Made by a program: the position numbers and the translations under genes
Shown here: positions 1 through 9,057 of the stretch, piece after piece
Position numbering within the stretch: position 1 is the stretch's first letter
Layout of the letters: every line of letters starts with the position of its first letter
Source of the DNA: Kocuria dechangensis
GTDB taxonomy: Bacteria; Actinomycetota; Actinomycetes; Actinomycetales; Micrococcaceae
Length of the DNA stretch: 64,000 bases
Direction of reading: 5' to 3'
Assembly: GCF_014636775.1 (NCBI RefSeq)
Contig: NZ_BMEQ01000007.1
Location: 62,001-126,000 of the forward strand
Notes under the pieces: model-generated
Databases searched by the model: none
Seen by the model: the letters and a program-made list of their open reading frames with translations, nothing else
Told to the model about the DNA's origin: nothing

Positions 1-1209
1 CTGGCGGGAGGGCGCGGAGCGGATCTCGAGCGTCGGGTCCAGCACGGCGACCTCGGCCGCGGACGTGAACAGCAGCAGCGTGTCCGGCGTGGCCCCCTCC
101 TCCTGCGGCTTCGCGTAGATCGGCACGGCGCGCCCGTCCTGCACCCGCGTCCCCAGCAGCAGCACCGCGTCCGGGGCGAGCAGGCCGGCCAGCAGCTGCG
201 ACATGTTGTTGTCGAGCATCGCGGCCTTGACGACGTCGTTGCGCGGGGAGCGCATCGCCCACTCCACCTGCGGGCGGCTGATCCGGCAGCCCTTCCGGGC
301 CGGGTCGATCACGACGTGGTCGTACTGCGGGTCGTCGGCGACCATCTGCAGCACCCGCACGGCGGACTCGCGCAGCAGCACCGGCTGCCCGCCGTCCTGG
401 TGGGAGCGCTCGAACATGGCCTGCGCCTCCGCCGCGGAGGTGTAGGCCGCGAGCGAGCGCGTGCCGTCCGGCTCCCCGAGCGCCTGGACGCGCAGCTGGG
501 ACTCCGGGCCCACCTTCTCCCCGTTGGGCCCCTCCACGAGGGTGCTGGCGGTGACGTCGAGCAGCAGGGTCCCGGCCATGCACTGGCGGATGACCTCGAT
601 CATCCGGGCGTTGTCCGGGGCGCTCGCGAACCGGTCGATCGCGGCGCGCGCGAGGGGGTGCACCACTCCCTCGCGGTCGGCCTCGGGCTCCGCGCCGGGC
701 TCCAGCTCGGGCAGCTCGACGCCGTCCCGTGCGGCCAGCTCGGCGGCCCAGGCCGGGATCCGGGTCCGGGTGCGGGGGAAGCGCTCGAGGTGCTGCAGCA
801 CGTCCTGCGCCGTGAACGGCCCCTCGTCCCCCCAGGGGCGCGGCTCGCCGTCGAGGTCGTAGTCCGCCCCGATGCGATAGGTGGGCTCGGGCCACCCCTG
901 GGCGAGGATCACCACGGTGGCGGTGAACCAGGTGCCGCGGCCCCGGACGTAGGAGCGCTCCCGGAGCTGCTCGACCGTGGGCAGGACGGCGCTGCCCTCC
1001 TTGATGGGGCCGGCCGTGCCCGGCAGCACCTGGTCCCCGCGGTGCTCCCGGACCCGCAGGTGCACGCGCCCGCCCTGGAACTTCAGGTCCACGACCATCC
1101 GGTCCCAGCCGGGCTCGGTGCGCAGGACCGACAGGATCCAGGTGGCGATCGTGTTGAGCAGCTCCTGCCGGCCTGGTCCGGTGGACGGGGTGGCGGTGGT
1201 CTCGCTCAT
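1..1209 (-). CDS. SseB-family protein, 3' end outside window
   Basis: The reading frame is open from an ATG at 1209 to the window edge, giving 403 visible residues without a stop. The N-terminal part (about residues 1-230) resembles the YbjN/type III chaperone-like folds often fused to SseB. Two SseB-like signatures follow: LAAYTSAAEAQAMF in the middle and LLFTSAAEVAVLDP near the visible end, each the typical YTS-x-E-A segment. SseB-like domains in actinobacteria have no settled biochemical role. The start was chosen at the first ATG, where the conserved sequence begins (MSETTATPSTGPGRQELLNT); a GGAACGAG stretch upstream could serve as a weak ribosome site. It is transcribed divergently from the DUF6882-like gene at 1456, which belongs to a similar small-domain world, so the two may act together; that is inference. 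The last residues of the protein are not in the window. Confidence 0.7.
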   Translation of the reverse strand, partial: MSETTATPSTGPGRQELLNTIATWILSVLRTEPGWDRMVVDLKFQGGRVHLRVREHRGDQVLPGTAGPIKEGSAVLPTVEQLRERSYVRGRGTWFTATVVILAQGWPEPTYRIGADYDLDGEPRPWGDEGPFTAQDVLQHLERFPRTRTRIPAWAAELAARDGVELPELEPGAEPEADREGVVHPLARAAIDRFASAPDNARMIEVIRQCMAGTLLLDVTASTLVEGPNGEKVGPESQLRVQALGEPDGTRSLAAYTSAAEAQAMFERSHQDGGQPVLLRESAVRVLQMVADDPQYDHVVIDPARKGCRISRPQVEWAMRSPRNDVVKAAMLDNNMSQLLAGLLAPDAVLLLGTRVQDGRAVPIYAKPQEEGATPDTLLLFTSAAEVAVLDPTLEIRSAPSRQ

Positions 1210-1284
1210 GGACGGCTCGTTCCCGGCCCGCGGGGGCCTGTTCGGATCGGGGTGGACGGGGGCCGGCCCGGGGCCGGAGGCGGC

Positions 1285-1303
1285 GCCGCAGGACTCCTGC
1301 GGC
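1285..1303. repeat. Perfect inverted repeat between divergent genes
   Basis: GCCGCAGGA and its complement TCCTGCGGC flank a single central base in the gap between the two divergent genes. It lies 76 nt upstream of the SseB-like start and about 150 nt upstream of the DUF6882-like start. It could be an operator for either promoter or a small hairpin. No regulator is suggested by its sequence. Confidence 0.35.
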
Positions 1304-1442
1304 CTCCCGCCCAGCCTACCGACCCCGCTCCTCGCGCCGGGGACCCGGGGCCCGTGCCACGCGCCCCGGCGTCCGCCGGGGGGCGCCGTGGCGGGACCGC
1401 GGGCACGGGCCGGGGTGACGTTCGTGCACCCGCGATGATTGC

Positions 1443-1448
1443 TAGCCT
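1443..1448 (+). promoter_or_regulatory. TANNNT -10 element (leaderless start of 1456)
   Basis: TAGCCT ends seven bases before the ATG at 1456. It fits an actinobacterial -10 box placing transcription at or next to the start codon. GGGAGG is present but only one base from the ATG, too close to work as a normal Shine-Dalgarno. Confidence 0.5.
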
Positions 1449-1455
1449 GGGAGGC

Positions 1456-2721
1456 ATGACGAAAACGCTGCAGGACTTGATCGACGAGTCGATCTTCATC
1501 TCCACCGAGTACCAGGCCAGACTGGCCGAGCTCACCCAGGGCGCCGGGTGGGACGTCGACTTCTCCGCCCCGGCGTTCACCCTGCAGACCGATCCCCCCG
1601 TGACCCTCACCCCGTACCTGCTGGGCACCGACTCCGCTCCCCGCGGCTCCTGGATCTGGGCCTGGCAGGAGCTGGGCCACTTCCCCGCCGTGGTCGTCTC
1701 CGCGGCCGTGCAGGCCCGCGAGGCCGGCGAGCGGCTGGGCGTCGAGGAGCTCTCCACGGACGAGCTGCCCGTCGCGGACGGCCTGGCCCGCCGGCTGACC
1801 CTCGCGGCGAAGGCCGTGACGGGCATCTACGCCCACTACCCGGCCACCGCCGGCGGCGGGGTGACCGCCTGGCTGCTGCTGGACGGCCCGGAGTTCGAGC
1901 TGCCCGACCTGACGGTCGAGCGGATGATGCGGGTGATCGCCGAGGCCCTGACCACGGACACCGCGGTGGACCACAACCTCGCCGTGGACTCCTACGCGAA
2001 GCTCCGCGGCGCCCACGTCGAGTGGGACACCGCGGCCACCTGCGTGGTGACCGTCTCCGACGGCGCGCAGCGCTTCTGGTTCGACGACCACCAGATCTCC
2101 GGCGTCGAGCCCGCCGAGCCGTCCGTGGGCCCCGAGGTCCTCGCCGACCTCGCCGCGGCCGCCCGCGAGCGCGCCGCCCTCCTGCGCGAGGACCGCGCCG
2201 CGGCGGAGGCCACGGCGGCCCGCCTGGAGTCGGGGCCGAAGGCCGCCGCCCAGCCGGCCCGCGCCGAGCAGCCCGAGCCCCTCGAGGTGCCCGACTTCGT
2301 CGAGACCGAGCACGCCGGGCCCGCGCACGCCGAGCCCGCCCCGGAGGAGGCCCCGGAGCCCGTGGCCGCCCAGTACGCCGGCTCGGCCGACACCGACCTG
2401 CCCTTCGACCAGGAGCCCTCCGACCGCGAGGTCCGGCCCGGCCGCGTCAGCACCACGGTCGTCCCCGGCCCCGAGGCCGTCCGGGCCGAGCCCGCCCGTC
2501 CCGCGGCGGAGCCCGCCGCCGAGCGCACGGTCGAGCGCGCCCCGGAGCCGGTGCAGGAGCCGGCCCAGGAGCGGGAGGTCGAGCGCGAGGTCGTCGCCGG
2601 CCCCGCCGTCCCGGGCGGCCCCTCCGCCGAGCCCGTGGTCGAGGGCGAGGAGACCGAGGAGGAGCGCGAGGAGCAGGGCGAGCGGAAGAAGGGCTTCTTC
2701 AGCCGGTTCTTCGGCCTCTGA
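1456..2721 (+). CDS. DUF6882-like protein with long acidic tail
   Basis: This is a 421-residue protein. Residues 1-220 look like the DUF6882 domain (MTKTLQDLIDESIFIS, then GSWIWAWQELGHFP and a WFDDHQISG segment near the end), a family without known function. From about residue 235 it becomes a low-complexity Ala/Pro/Glu-rich stretch, almost certainly disordered and strongly acidic. It then ends abruptly in a basic, aromatic segment, ERKKGFFSRFFGL, which could form an amphipathic helix that docks on membrane or a partner. An in-frame ATG at 1435 would add seven residues, but the leaderless-type promoter immediately before 1456 and the family-like N-terminus favour 1456. It is divergent from the SseB-like gene. 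The function is not known; a chaperone-like or adaptor role is only a guess. Confidence 0.7.
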   Translation: MTKTLQDLIDESIFISTEYQARLAELTQGAGWDVDFSAPAFTLQTDPPVTLTPYLLGTDSAPRGSWIWAWQELGHFPAVVVSAAVQAREAGERLGVEELSTDELPVADGLARRLTLAAKAVTGIYAHYPATAGGGVTAWLLLDGPEFELPDLTVERMMRVIAEALTTDTAVDHNLAVDSYAKLRGAHVEWDTAATCVVTVSDGAQRFWFDDHQISGVEPAEPSVGPEVLADLAAAARERAALLREDRAAAEATAARLESGPKAAAQPARAEQPEPLEVPDFVETEHAGPAHAEPAPEEAPEPVAAQYAGSADTDLPFDQEPSDREVRPGRVSTTVVPGPEAVRAEPARPAAEPAAERTVERAPEPVQEPAQEREVEREVVAGPAVPGGPSAEPVVEGEETEEEREEQGERKKGFFSRFFGL

Positions 2722-2731
2722 CCCAGGGCGG

Positions 2732-2737
2732 TACCCT
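2732..2737 (+). promoter_or_regulatory. TANNNT -10 element before rarD
   Basis: TACCCT ends five bases before the GTG at 2743, and there is no purine-rich ribosome site between them. The element sits just after the stop codon of the preceding gene. Confidence 0.5.
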
Positions 2738-2742
2738 CGAGC

Positions 2743-3675
2743 GTGACCGCATACAACATCGCACCCGGCCCGGATCCCGCCGCACAGGCAAGGACCCGGG
2801 CCGGTCTGCTGGCGGGCTTCGGGGCCTACGGGCTCTGGGGCCTGCTCCCGCTGTACTTCGTGCTGCTGGATCCGGCGAGCCCGACCGAGATCGTCGCGCT
2901 GCGCGTCCTCTTCTCCCTGGTGTTCTGCCTGCTGCTGCTCGCGGTGACGCGGCAGCTCGGCCCCCTGGGCCGGGCGCTGCGCGCGCCCAGGACCCTCGGG
3001 GCCCTGACCCTGGCCGGCGCGCTCATCGGCGTCAACTGGTTCCTGTACACGGTGGCGACGACCACCGGGAACACCCTCGAGGCGTCCCTGGGCTACTTCA
3101 TCAACCCGCTCGTGGCCGTCCTGCTGGGGGTGGTGGTGCTGCACGAGCGGATGCGCCCCCTGCAGTGGGCCGCCATCGCCGTGGGCTTCACCGCCGTGGT
3201 CGTCATGGCGGTCTTCTACGGCCAGGTGCCGTGGCTCGCGCTGGGCCTGGCCTTCTCCTTCGGCTTCTACGGGCTGGTCAAGAACCTCGTGGGCGGCTCC
3301 TACCCCGCGATCGTCACCCTGACCGTCGAGACCATGGCCCTGGCCCCGGTGGCGGCGTGGGCGGTCGGGGCCCTCGCGGCGGACGGGCGGCTGACCCTGG
3401 GCACGGAGGGCCCGTCGCACCTGCTGCTGCTCCTGGCCTCCGGCGTGATCACGGCCGTGCCGCTGATCCTCTTCGGGGTCGCCGCGAGCCGCCTGCCGCT
3501 GAGCACCGTCGGCATGATCCAGTACCTCGCCCCGATCATGCAGTTCCTCATCGCCGTGCTGGTGCTCGGCGAGCTCATGCCGTTCGTGCGCTGGGTGGGC
3601 TTCGGGTTCGTGTGGCTCGCGGTCCTGCTGCTCGTGCTCGACGCGGCGCGCGCGCCCCGCGCCCACCGCGCCTGA
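2743..3675 (+). CDS. rarD: EamA-family transporter RarD
   Basis: A 310-residue integral membrane protein of the drug/metabolite transporter superfamily. It has about ten hydrophobic segments arranged as two EamA repeats. Diagnostic RarD stretches are present: GFGAYGLWGLLPLYFVLL near the N-terminus, GVNWFLYTVATT at about residue 87, and LPLSTVGMIQYLAPIMQFL near the C-terminus. RarD was named for chloramphenicol resistance, but its physiological substrate is not established. The GTG start is set by the adjacent -10 element and matches the usual family length of about 300. It ends before a strong stem-loop shared with the convergent metS gene. It appears to be a single-gene unit. Confidence 0.9.
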   Translation: MTAYNIAPGPDPAAQARTRAGLLAGFGAYGLWGLLPLYFVLLDPASPTEIVALRVLFSLVFCLLLLAVTRQLGPLGRALRAPRTLGALTLAGALIGVNWFLYTVATTTGNTLEASLGYFINPLVAVLLGVVVLHERMRPLQWAAIAVGFTAVVVMAVFYGQVPWLALGLAFSFGFYGLVKNLVGGSYPAIVTLTVETMALAPVAAWAVGALAADGRLTLGTEGPSHLLLLLASGVITAVPLILFGVAASRLPLSTVGMIQYLAPIMQFLIAVLVLGELMPFVRWVGFGFVWLAVLLLVLDAARAPRAHRA

Positions 3676-3722
3676 GCCCTCCCCGGCAGGAGCCTGCGGC
3701 GCCGTGCGCCGCCCCGTGCGAA

Positions 3723-3752
3723 GGCCCCCGGCGCCGTGCGGCGCCGGGGGCC
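3723..3752. terminator. Bidirectional stem-loop terminator, rarD/metS
   Basis: A 13-bp perfect GC stem (GGCCCCCGGCGCC and its complement) closes a GTGC loop between the convergent rarD and metS genes. There is no T-run on either side, which is common for hairpin terminators in such GC-rich genomes. Confidence 0.75.
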
Positions 3753-3784
3753 CTCGCCGTCCCGGGACGGGCCCGGGGCGGGGG

Positions 3785-3934
3785 TCAGGTGGTGCGCACG
3801 TAGTCGTCGGCGCCGAAGCCCTGGTCGTTGTCCGGGACCTCGGGCGAGCGCCGCAGGTGCAGCACGGCGGCGATGAAGCCGCCCCACACCGTGACCATGG
3901 CGACGATGAGCATGACGATGGCGGCAGTGGTCAT
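3785..3934 (-). CDS. metS: MetS-type small subunit of NSS transporter
   Basis: A 49-residue peptide. It has one membrane span (about residues 4-27, MTTAAIVMLIVAMVTVWGGF), then HLRRSPEVPDNDQGFGADDY. This is the pattern of the MetS small subunit that partners the MetP sodium-dependent methionine/alanine importer of Corynebacterium. The ATG overlaps the stop of the upstream transporter gene as ATGA, so the two are translationally coupled. The polar tail after the helix is typical of the family. It is followed by the rarD/metS stem-loop. Its role is to stabilise or enable the large subunit; the substrate is inferred from the family, not visible here. Confidence 0.85.
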   Translation of the reverse strand: MTTAAIVMLIVAMVTVWGGFIAAVLHLRRSPEVPDNDQGFGADDYVRTT

Positions 3935-5760
3935 CGGGGGTCCTCCTCGGTTCGGGCGGGATCGGTCGTCCCGGCCGCGCCGGACGTCCAGGGCGCGGTG
4001 GCGCCGGTGCCCGCGGTGGTGCCCGGAGCGGGTGCCCCGGGGGTGTCCGGGGCGGCCGGCTCGGCGGCGTGCCGGCCGGGGGACGCGTCGGCCCCCTCCT
4101 CCACGGTGCGGTAGGAGAAGTCCTGGCCCAGGGCCGGGGTGCGCAGGGCGGTGTCCGACCACCGGGCCAGCGGCTGGTCGCCGCGCATCCGGTGCCGGTC
4201 GACGTGGGCGTCCAGGATGGCCGGGGAGGGGCTGAGGTCCGAGGCCGCCGACGACGCGGGCCACGGCAGCCGCGAGAGCAGCAGCGCGATGATCACCAGC
4301 CCGATGGCGGTGCCCCAGCCGAACGTGTTGACGAACCACGTGGGCATCCCGCCGTAGCCCTCAGCCAGGGTGGTGGTGAGCGTGTTGATGAGGATGTAGC
4401 CCAGCACGATCGGGGTGACCCCGCCGACCATGACCATCCACGTGCGGCCCAGCGTGAACGAGGACACCGAGTTGAGGTGGTCGCGCAGCGTGGGCAGCGC
4501 GGAGAAGCCCGCGGTGAGCAGCATGACGGACACGAGGGCCGCGGCGACGATGCCGAACTGGTTGACGAAGTTGTCCGTGACGTCCAGCAGGTTCAGGCCG
4601 GTGGTGGTGGTGAACAGGGCCAGGGAGATGAGCGCCATGGGCACGACCACGCCCAGCACCGCGGTGCGGCGGCGCAGGCCGAGCTTGTCCTGGGCGGCGG
4701 CCACCACGACCTCGACGATCGACACGAGCGAGGTGAAGCCGGCGAAGGTCAGCGTCGCGAAGAACAGCACGCCGATCAGCGTGCCGAAGGGCGCCTCGGA
4801 GATGATCGTCGGGAACGCGATGAACGCGAGGCCGATGCCGGAGGTCGCGACCTCGTCCACCCCCACGCCGGCGACCCCGGCCATGAAGCCGAGCGCGGCG
4901 AACACGCCGATGCCGGCGAGGATCTCGAAGCTCGAGTTGCCGAAGCCGACCACGAGGCCCGAGCTGGCGAGGTCGGTCTTGGGCTTGAGGTAGGACGAGT
5001 AGGTGATCATGATGCCGAAGCCCACGGACAGCGAGAAGAAGATCTGGCCGTAGGCGGCCACCCACACGGAGCTGTCCGTCAGGGCCGTCCAGTTGGGCGT
5101 GAAGAAGGCGTTGAGCCCGTCCGTGGCGCCGGGCAGGGTGAGGGCGATGACCACGATCACCAGGAACATCAGCACGAGCAGCGGGATCAGCACCAGGTTG
5201 ACCTTCCCGATGCCGTTCTGCACCCCCAGCAGCAGCACCACGAGGAGCGCGAGCCACGCGATGGAGGTGGCGAGCAGCACGCTCGGGACGAACTCGAGGC
5301 CGACGGTGACCTCCTCGGAGGTCTTCAGGACGTCCGAGAGGAAGAACGTGCCGGGGTCGTCGCCCCACGCCTTGCTGAACGAGAAGGTCGTGTAGAGCAT
5401 CGCGTAGCCCAGGATCACGGCGTAGTAGACCGCGATGACGAAGCTGATCCCCATCTGCCACCAGCCGATCCACTCGGTCTTCGGGTGCAGGCGGCGGAAG
5501 GCCAGGGGCGCCGACGCGCGGAAGCGGTGGCCGATCCCGTACTCCAGCATGAGCAGCGGCAGGCCGGCCGTCAGCAGCGCCACGAGGTAGGGGATGAGGA
5601 AGGCGCCGCCGCCGTTCTCATAGGCGATGTACGGGAAGCGCCAGATGTTGCCCAGGCCGACCGCGGAGCCGATGGCGGCCAGGATGAAGACGGTGCGGCT
5701 GGAGAACGCCTCGCGGGGCGCGCGCTGGGCGGGAGCGCCGGGTGGGGCCTGTTGGGTCAT
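3931..5760 (-). CDS. metP: Sodium-dependent NSS-family amino acid importer, MetP type
   Basis: This 609-residue protein has the neurotransmitter:sodium symporter fold. Residues 31-44 (GSAVGLGNIWRFPY) are the unwound first helix that binds sodium and substrate, and GGGAFLIPYLVALL follows. About eleven to twelve membrane spans run to residue 540, and a Pro/Ala-rich cytoplasmic tail makes it slightly longer than most relatives. The family member paired with a MetS subunit in Corynebacterium takes up methionine and alanine. The ATG at 5760 was chosen over an in-frame GTG 42 bases upstream because the NSS N-terminus follows directly and the GTG sits too close to a TAGCCT hexamer to be transcribed. 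Its stop overlaps the metS start. No regulator lies nearby. Confidence 0.88.
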   Translation of the reverse strand: MTQQAPPGAPAQRAPREAFSSRTVFILAAIGSAVGLGNIWRFPYIAYENGGGAFLIPYLVALLTAGLPLLMLEYGIGHRFRASAPLAFRRLHPKTEWIGWWQMGISFVIAVYYAVILGYAMLYTTFSFSKAWGDDPGTFFLSDVLKTSEEVTVGLEFVPSVLLATSIAWLALLVVLLLGVQNGIGKVNLVLIPLLVLMFLVIVVIALTLPGATDGLNAFFTPNWTALTDSSVWVAAYGQIFFSLSVGFGIMITYSSYLKPKTDLASSGLVVGFGNSSFEILAGIGVFAALGFMAGVAGVGVDEVATSGIGLAFIAFPTIISEAPFGTLIGVLFFATLTFAGFTSLVSIVEVVVAAAQDKLGLRRRTAVLGVVVPMALISLALFTTTTGLNLLDVTDNFVNQFGIVAAALVSVMLLTAGFSALPTLRDHLNSVSSFTLGRTWMVMVGGVTPIVLGYILINTLTTTLAEGYGGMPTWFVNTFGWGTAIGLVIIALLLSRLPWPASSAASDLSPSPAILDAHVDRHRMRGDQPLARWSDTALRTPALGQDFSYRTVEEGADASPGRHAAEPAAPDTPGAPAPGTTAGTGATAPWTSGAAGTTDPARTEEDPR

Positions 5761-5853
5761 GGGGTCGTCCTCGGGTGCGTCGGATGGTCGTGCGAACGGC
5801 ACCAGGCTAGTCCCAGTGGACGCCGCGACACACCGTGGGCGGCCGCGGCCGGC

Positions 5854-6909
5854 TCAGGCGTCGCGGTGGACCACGGCGTGCGCGAACGCCACGAGCGCCC
5901 GCTTCGCCACCGAGTCCGGCAGCGGCGCGAGGGACGCGATGGCGTCGTCGGCCCACTGCCGGGCGATCCGCCAGGCCTCCTGCGTGGCGGCGTGCGCGGA
6001 CAGCGCGGCGACGGCGCGCTCGAGGGCCTCGTCCGTGCTCAGGTCGGCGTCGAGCAGCGCGACGGCGCGCGCGGCCTCGGCGTCGCCCTCCTGGGCCATC
6101 CGCCGGAGGATGAGGACGGGCAGCGTGGGCACGCCCTCGCGCAGGTCCGTGCCCGGGGTCTTGCCGGAGACCGCGTCGGCGCCGGTGACGTCGATGACGT
6201 CGTCGGCGAGCTGGAAGGCGATGCCCACCTTCTCCCCGTACTCGACCATGACGTCGACGACGTCCTGCGGGGCGCCGGCGAGCACCGTCCCGAAGTGGCC
6301 GCAGGCCGCGATGAGGGAGCCGGTCTTGCCGGCGAGGACGTCGAGGTAGTGCTCGAGGGGGTCCTGCCCGGCGCGGGGGCCGACCGTCTCGTGGAGCTGG
6401 CCCAGGACGAGCCGCTCGAAGGTGTCCGCCTGGATCTTCAGGGCCCGCTGCCCGAGCTCGGAGACCATGGAGGAGGCGCGCGCGAAGATGAGGTCGCCGG
6501 TGAGGATCGCCACCGAGTTGCCCCACACGGTCTGGGCGGTCGCGACGCCGCGGCGCAGGGGCGCGGAGTCCATGACGTCGTCGTGGTAGAGCGTGGCCAG
6601 GTGGGTGAGCTCCACGACCGCGGCGGCCTCGAGGACGGCGTCGTTGACGCCGCCGCCGATCTCCCCGGCGAGCACGGTCAGCAGCGGGCGCACCCGCTTG
6701 CCGCCGGCCTGGAGCAGGTGGCGGGAGGTGACGTCGGCCAGCTGGTCGGTGCTGCGCACCGCGTGGTCCAGCCGCTCCTCGATCCGGCCCAGCGCCTGCA
6801 GCACGACCGGCCCCAGCCGGTCGTCGGAGGCGATGAGGTCGAAACCCGCGGGCAGCTTCACCTGATCGGTGGCGGGGCCGCCGGCGCTCGGGGAGGAGGA
6901 TTCAGTCAC
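5854..6909 (-). CDS. Long-chain polyprenyl diphosphate synthase (menaquinone tail)
   Basis: A 351-residue trans-prenyltransferase that condenses isopentenyl diphosphate onto an allylic primer. The family motifs are intact: GGKRVRP at residues 69-75, first aspartate-rich motif DDVMD at 110-114, GKTGSL, and second aspartate-rich motif DDVID. The residue five before the first motif is a small alanine (A105), which leaves room for a long product and suggests a C35-C45 chain rather than C20. It follows menG and menJ on the same strand, so it most likely makes the menaquinone side chain (HepT/GrcC-like). The GTG start is placed by a TAGAGT hexamer that overlaps the stop codon of menJ, 11 bases upstream. 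The exact chain length cannot be read from sequence. Confidence 0.9.
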   Translation of the reverse strand: MTESSSPSAGGPATDQVKLPAGFDLIASDDRLGPVVLQALGRIEERLDHAVRSTDQLADVTSRHLLQAGGKRVRPLLTVLAGEIGGGVNDAVLEAAAVVELTHLATLYHDDVMDSAPLRRGVATAQTVWGNSVAILTGDLIFARASSMVSELGQRALKIQADTFERLVLGQLHETVGPRAGQDPLEHYLDVLAGKTGSLIAACGHFGTVLAGAPQDVVDVMVEYGEKVGIAFQLADDVIDVTGADAVSGKTPGTDLREGVPTLPVLILRRMAQEGDAEAARAVALLDADLSTDEALERAVAALSAHAATQEAWRIARQWADDAIASLAPLPDSVAKRALVAFAHAVVHRDA

Positions 6910-6917
6910 GGTCCACC

Positions 6918-6923
6918 ACTCTA
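6918..6923 (-). promoter_or_regulatory. -10 element built on the menJ stop codon
   Basis: TAGAGT ends eight bases before the GTG at 6909, and its first three bases are the TAG stop of menJ. The polyprenyl synthase may therefore have its own leaderless transcript in addition to read-through from menG-menJ. Confidence 0.45.
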
Positions 6924-8216
6924 GCGATTTTTCGGGGGGCGGGTGTTGCCGGTCGCGGGCGTCAGGGCGTCCAGCAGGCCGATCACCCGGTCCTCCCACG
7001 TGTGCGGCGGACGGTCGGAGAGCTCGGTCATCACGCGGACCACGAAGCGCATGAGCGCCGGCACGGCCATGCCGGTGCGCACGGCGGCCTTCATGACCGC
7101 GGGGCTGCCGATGAGCTGGGCGAGCACCCGCCCCTGCGTGAAGTGCGCGCCCCACTCCTGGCGGACCCGGTCCGGGTAGCGGGCCAGGAGGAGCTCCCGC
7201 TGGGCGGGGCCGTTCGCGGAGGCGGCCGCCACGACGTGCTCGGCGGCGTAGCGGGCGGACTCCATGGCGTTGGAGATCCCCTCCCCGTTGAAGGGGGAGA
7301 CGAGCCCCGCGGCGTCGCCCAGCAGCAGCATCCCGGGCACGTGGTGGGGGGTGCGGTTGAAGGCCATGGGCAGGGCCGCCCCCAGCGGACGGCCGCGCCG
7401 GTGCTCCTCGTCGAACGTCCAGTCGGCGGGCATCGACGCGGTCCAGTCGGCGAGCACCCGCCGGTAGTCGAGGGAGCCGAAGGCCGGGGACGTGTCGAGG
7501 ATGCCGAGGCCGACGTTGGCCGTGCCGTCCCCCACGCCGAAGACCCAGCCGTAGCCGGGCAGCAGCCCGCCCTCCGGGTCGGTGCCGTCGGCGAGCTCGA
7601 GCCAGCCCTCCATCCACTCCAGGTCCGAGCGCGGGGACTCGTAGTAGGCGCGGACAGCGACGCCCATGGGCCGGTCCTCGCGCCGGTGCAGGCCGGCCGA
7701 GACCGCCGCGCGCGCGGAGTTGCCGTCCGCCGCGAGCACGACGTCGGCACGGTGCTCCTCGGTCTCGCCCGTGCGCCGGCCGGCGCCGTCGAGGACGTGG
7801 GCGCGGGCGCCGCAGATCCGCCCGGCGCCGTCGCGCAGCACCTCCACGACCGAGCGCCGCTCGAGCACGCGGGCCCCGGCGGCGCGGGCGTGCTCGGCCA
7901 GCTGCTGGTCGAAGTCGGCGCGCGTGCGCACGAGCCCGTAGGACGGGAAGTCGGCGAGCGCGGGCCAGGGCACCTCCACGGCGCGCTCGCGCGCCACGAG
8001 CCGCAGCCCGCGGTTGCGGGCGTAGCCCTGCTCCGGGCCGTGGGGCAGCCCCATCAGCTGCATCTCGCGCACGGCCCGCGGGGTGAGCCCGTCCCCGCAG
8101 ACCTTCTCCCGCGGGTAGGCGGTCTTCTCGAGGACCGTCACGTCGATCCCGGAGGCGGCCAGCCAGTAGCCCGCCGTGGCGCCCGCCGGTCCGCCGCCGA
8201 GGACCAGCGCCCTCAT
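6921..8216 (-). CDS. menJ: Geranylgeranyl-reductase-family menaquinone reductase
   Basis: A 431-residue flavoprotein. The FAD-binding motif GGGPAG lies at residues 7-12, followed by [19 protein letters not shown], and the second FAD signature [15 protein letters not shown] is at 300-314. This is the layout of the geranylgeranyl reductase family. The actinobacterial MenJ branch saturates one isoprene unit of the menaquinone tail. Its ATG overlaps the stop of menG (ATGA), and the polyprenyl synthase follows after 11 bases, so genomic context supports a quinone role over chlorophyll or archaeal lipid reduction. The N-terminus MRALVLGGG leaves no room for a signal sequence; the protein should be a peripheral membrane enzyme. 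Confidence 0.85.
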   Translation of the reverse strand: MRALVLGGGPAGATAGYWLAASGIDVTVLEKTAYPREKVCGDGLTPRAVREMQLMGLPHGPEQGYARNRGLRLVARERAVEVPWPALADFPSYGLVRTRADFDQQLAEHARAAGARVLERRSVVEVLRDGAGRICGARAHVLDGAGRRTGETEEHRADVVLAADGNSARAAVSAGLHRREDRPMGVAVRAYYESPRSDLEWMEGWLELADGTDPEGGLLPGYGWVFGVGDGTANVGLGILDTSPAFGSLDYRRVLADWTASMPADWTFDEEHRRGRPLGAALPMAFNRTPHHVPGMLLLGDAAGLVSPFNGEGISNAMESARYAAEHVVAAASANGPAQRELLLARYPDRVRQEWGAHFTQGRVLAQLIGSPAVMKAAVRTGMAVPALMRFVVRVMTELSDRPPHTWEDRVIGLLDALTPATGNTRPPKNR

Positions 8217-8932
8217 CGGGCGGCGGAGGGGGTGCCCGCCGCGGGCTTGACGGCGCGGTGGACGGCCACGATGCCGCCGGTGAGGTTGCGGTACTGCACG
8301 CTGGTCCAGCCCGTCCGGGCGATCTCGGCCGCGAGCGCCTCCTGGTCCGGCCAGGCCGCGATCGACTCGGCGAGGTACTGGTAGGCCTCGGGGTTGGAGG
8401 AGGTCCGCGAGGCGATCCCGGGCAGCGCCTTCATGAGGTACTCCGTGTAGACGGTGCGCAGCGGGGCGAAGGTGGGGGTGGAGAACTCGCAGATCACGAG
8501 CCGCCCGCCCGGCTTGACGACCCGCAGCATCTCGGCGAGCGCGCGGCGGTAGTCCTGGATGTTGCGCAGCCCGAAGGAGATGGTCACGGCGTCGAAGGAC
8601 TCGTCCGCGAAGGGCAGCCGCGTGGCGTCCGCCTGGACGAACTCGATGTCGGGGCGGCGGGCGCGGCCCACCTCCAGCATGCCGAGCGAGAGGTCCGCGG
8701 CGACGACGTCCACGCCCGCGTCGGCGTACGGCTCCGAGGAGGTGCCCGTCCCGGCGGCCAGGTCCAGCACCTTCTCGCCCGGCACCGCGGCGACGGCCTC
8801 GGCGACGACCCTGCGCCAGCCCCGGGCCCGGCCGAGGGAGAGGATGTCGTTGACGAGGTCGTAGCGGGGCGCCACGTCGTCGAACATGGCGGAGACTTCG
8901 TGCGGCTGCTTGGACAGGTCTGCTCGGTTCAC
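8213..8932 (-). CDS. menG: Demethylmenaquinone methyltransferase
   Basis: A 239-residue UbiE/MenG methyltransferase that converts demethylmenaquinone to menaquinone using SAM. The N-terminal family block [19 protein letters not shown] is at residues 16-34. The SAM motif [12 protein letters not shown] is at about 55-66, and the second block [20 protein letters not shown] lies in the middle. The GTG start gives the standard N-terminus [13 protein letters not shown]; an ATG just upstream is out of frame. A degenerate GACAAT hexamer six bases before the GTG may be a leaderless -10 box. It is the first gene of menG-menJ-polyprenyl synthase and is divergent from menF. Confidence 0.93.
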   Translation of the reverse strand: MNRADLSKQPHEVSAMFDDVAPRYDLVNDILSLGRARGWRRVVAEAVAAVPGEKVLDLAAGTGTSSEPYADAGVDVVAADLSLGMLEVGRARRPDIEFVQADATRLPFADESFDAVTISFGLRNIQDYRRALAEMLRVVKPGGRLVICEFSTPTFAPLRTVYTEYLMKALPGIASRTSSNPEAYQYLAESIAAWPDQEALAAEIARTGWTSVQYRNLTGGIVAVHRAVKPAAGTPSAAR

Positions 8933-9057
8933 CCGGACATTGTCGCACCTCCCTCCGACGCGCCCGCACGCCTCCGCACGGCCCCGCTCCGCCTCCCGGT
9001 GCGCCCGGCGGCGCCGCCCGCTCCCCGGGCGGGGGCGGGAGTGTCCGCCGTCCCGCT

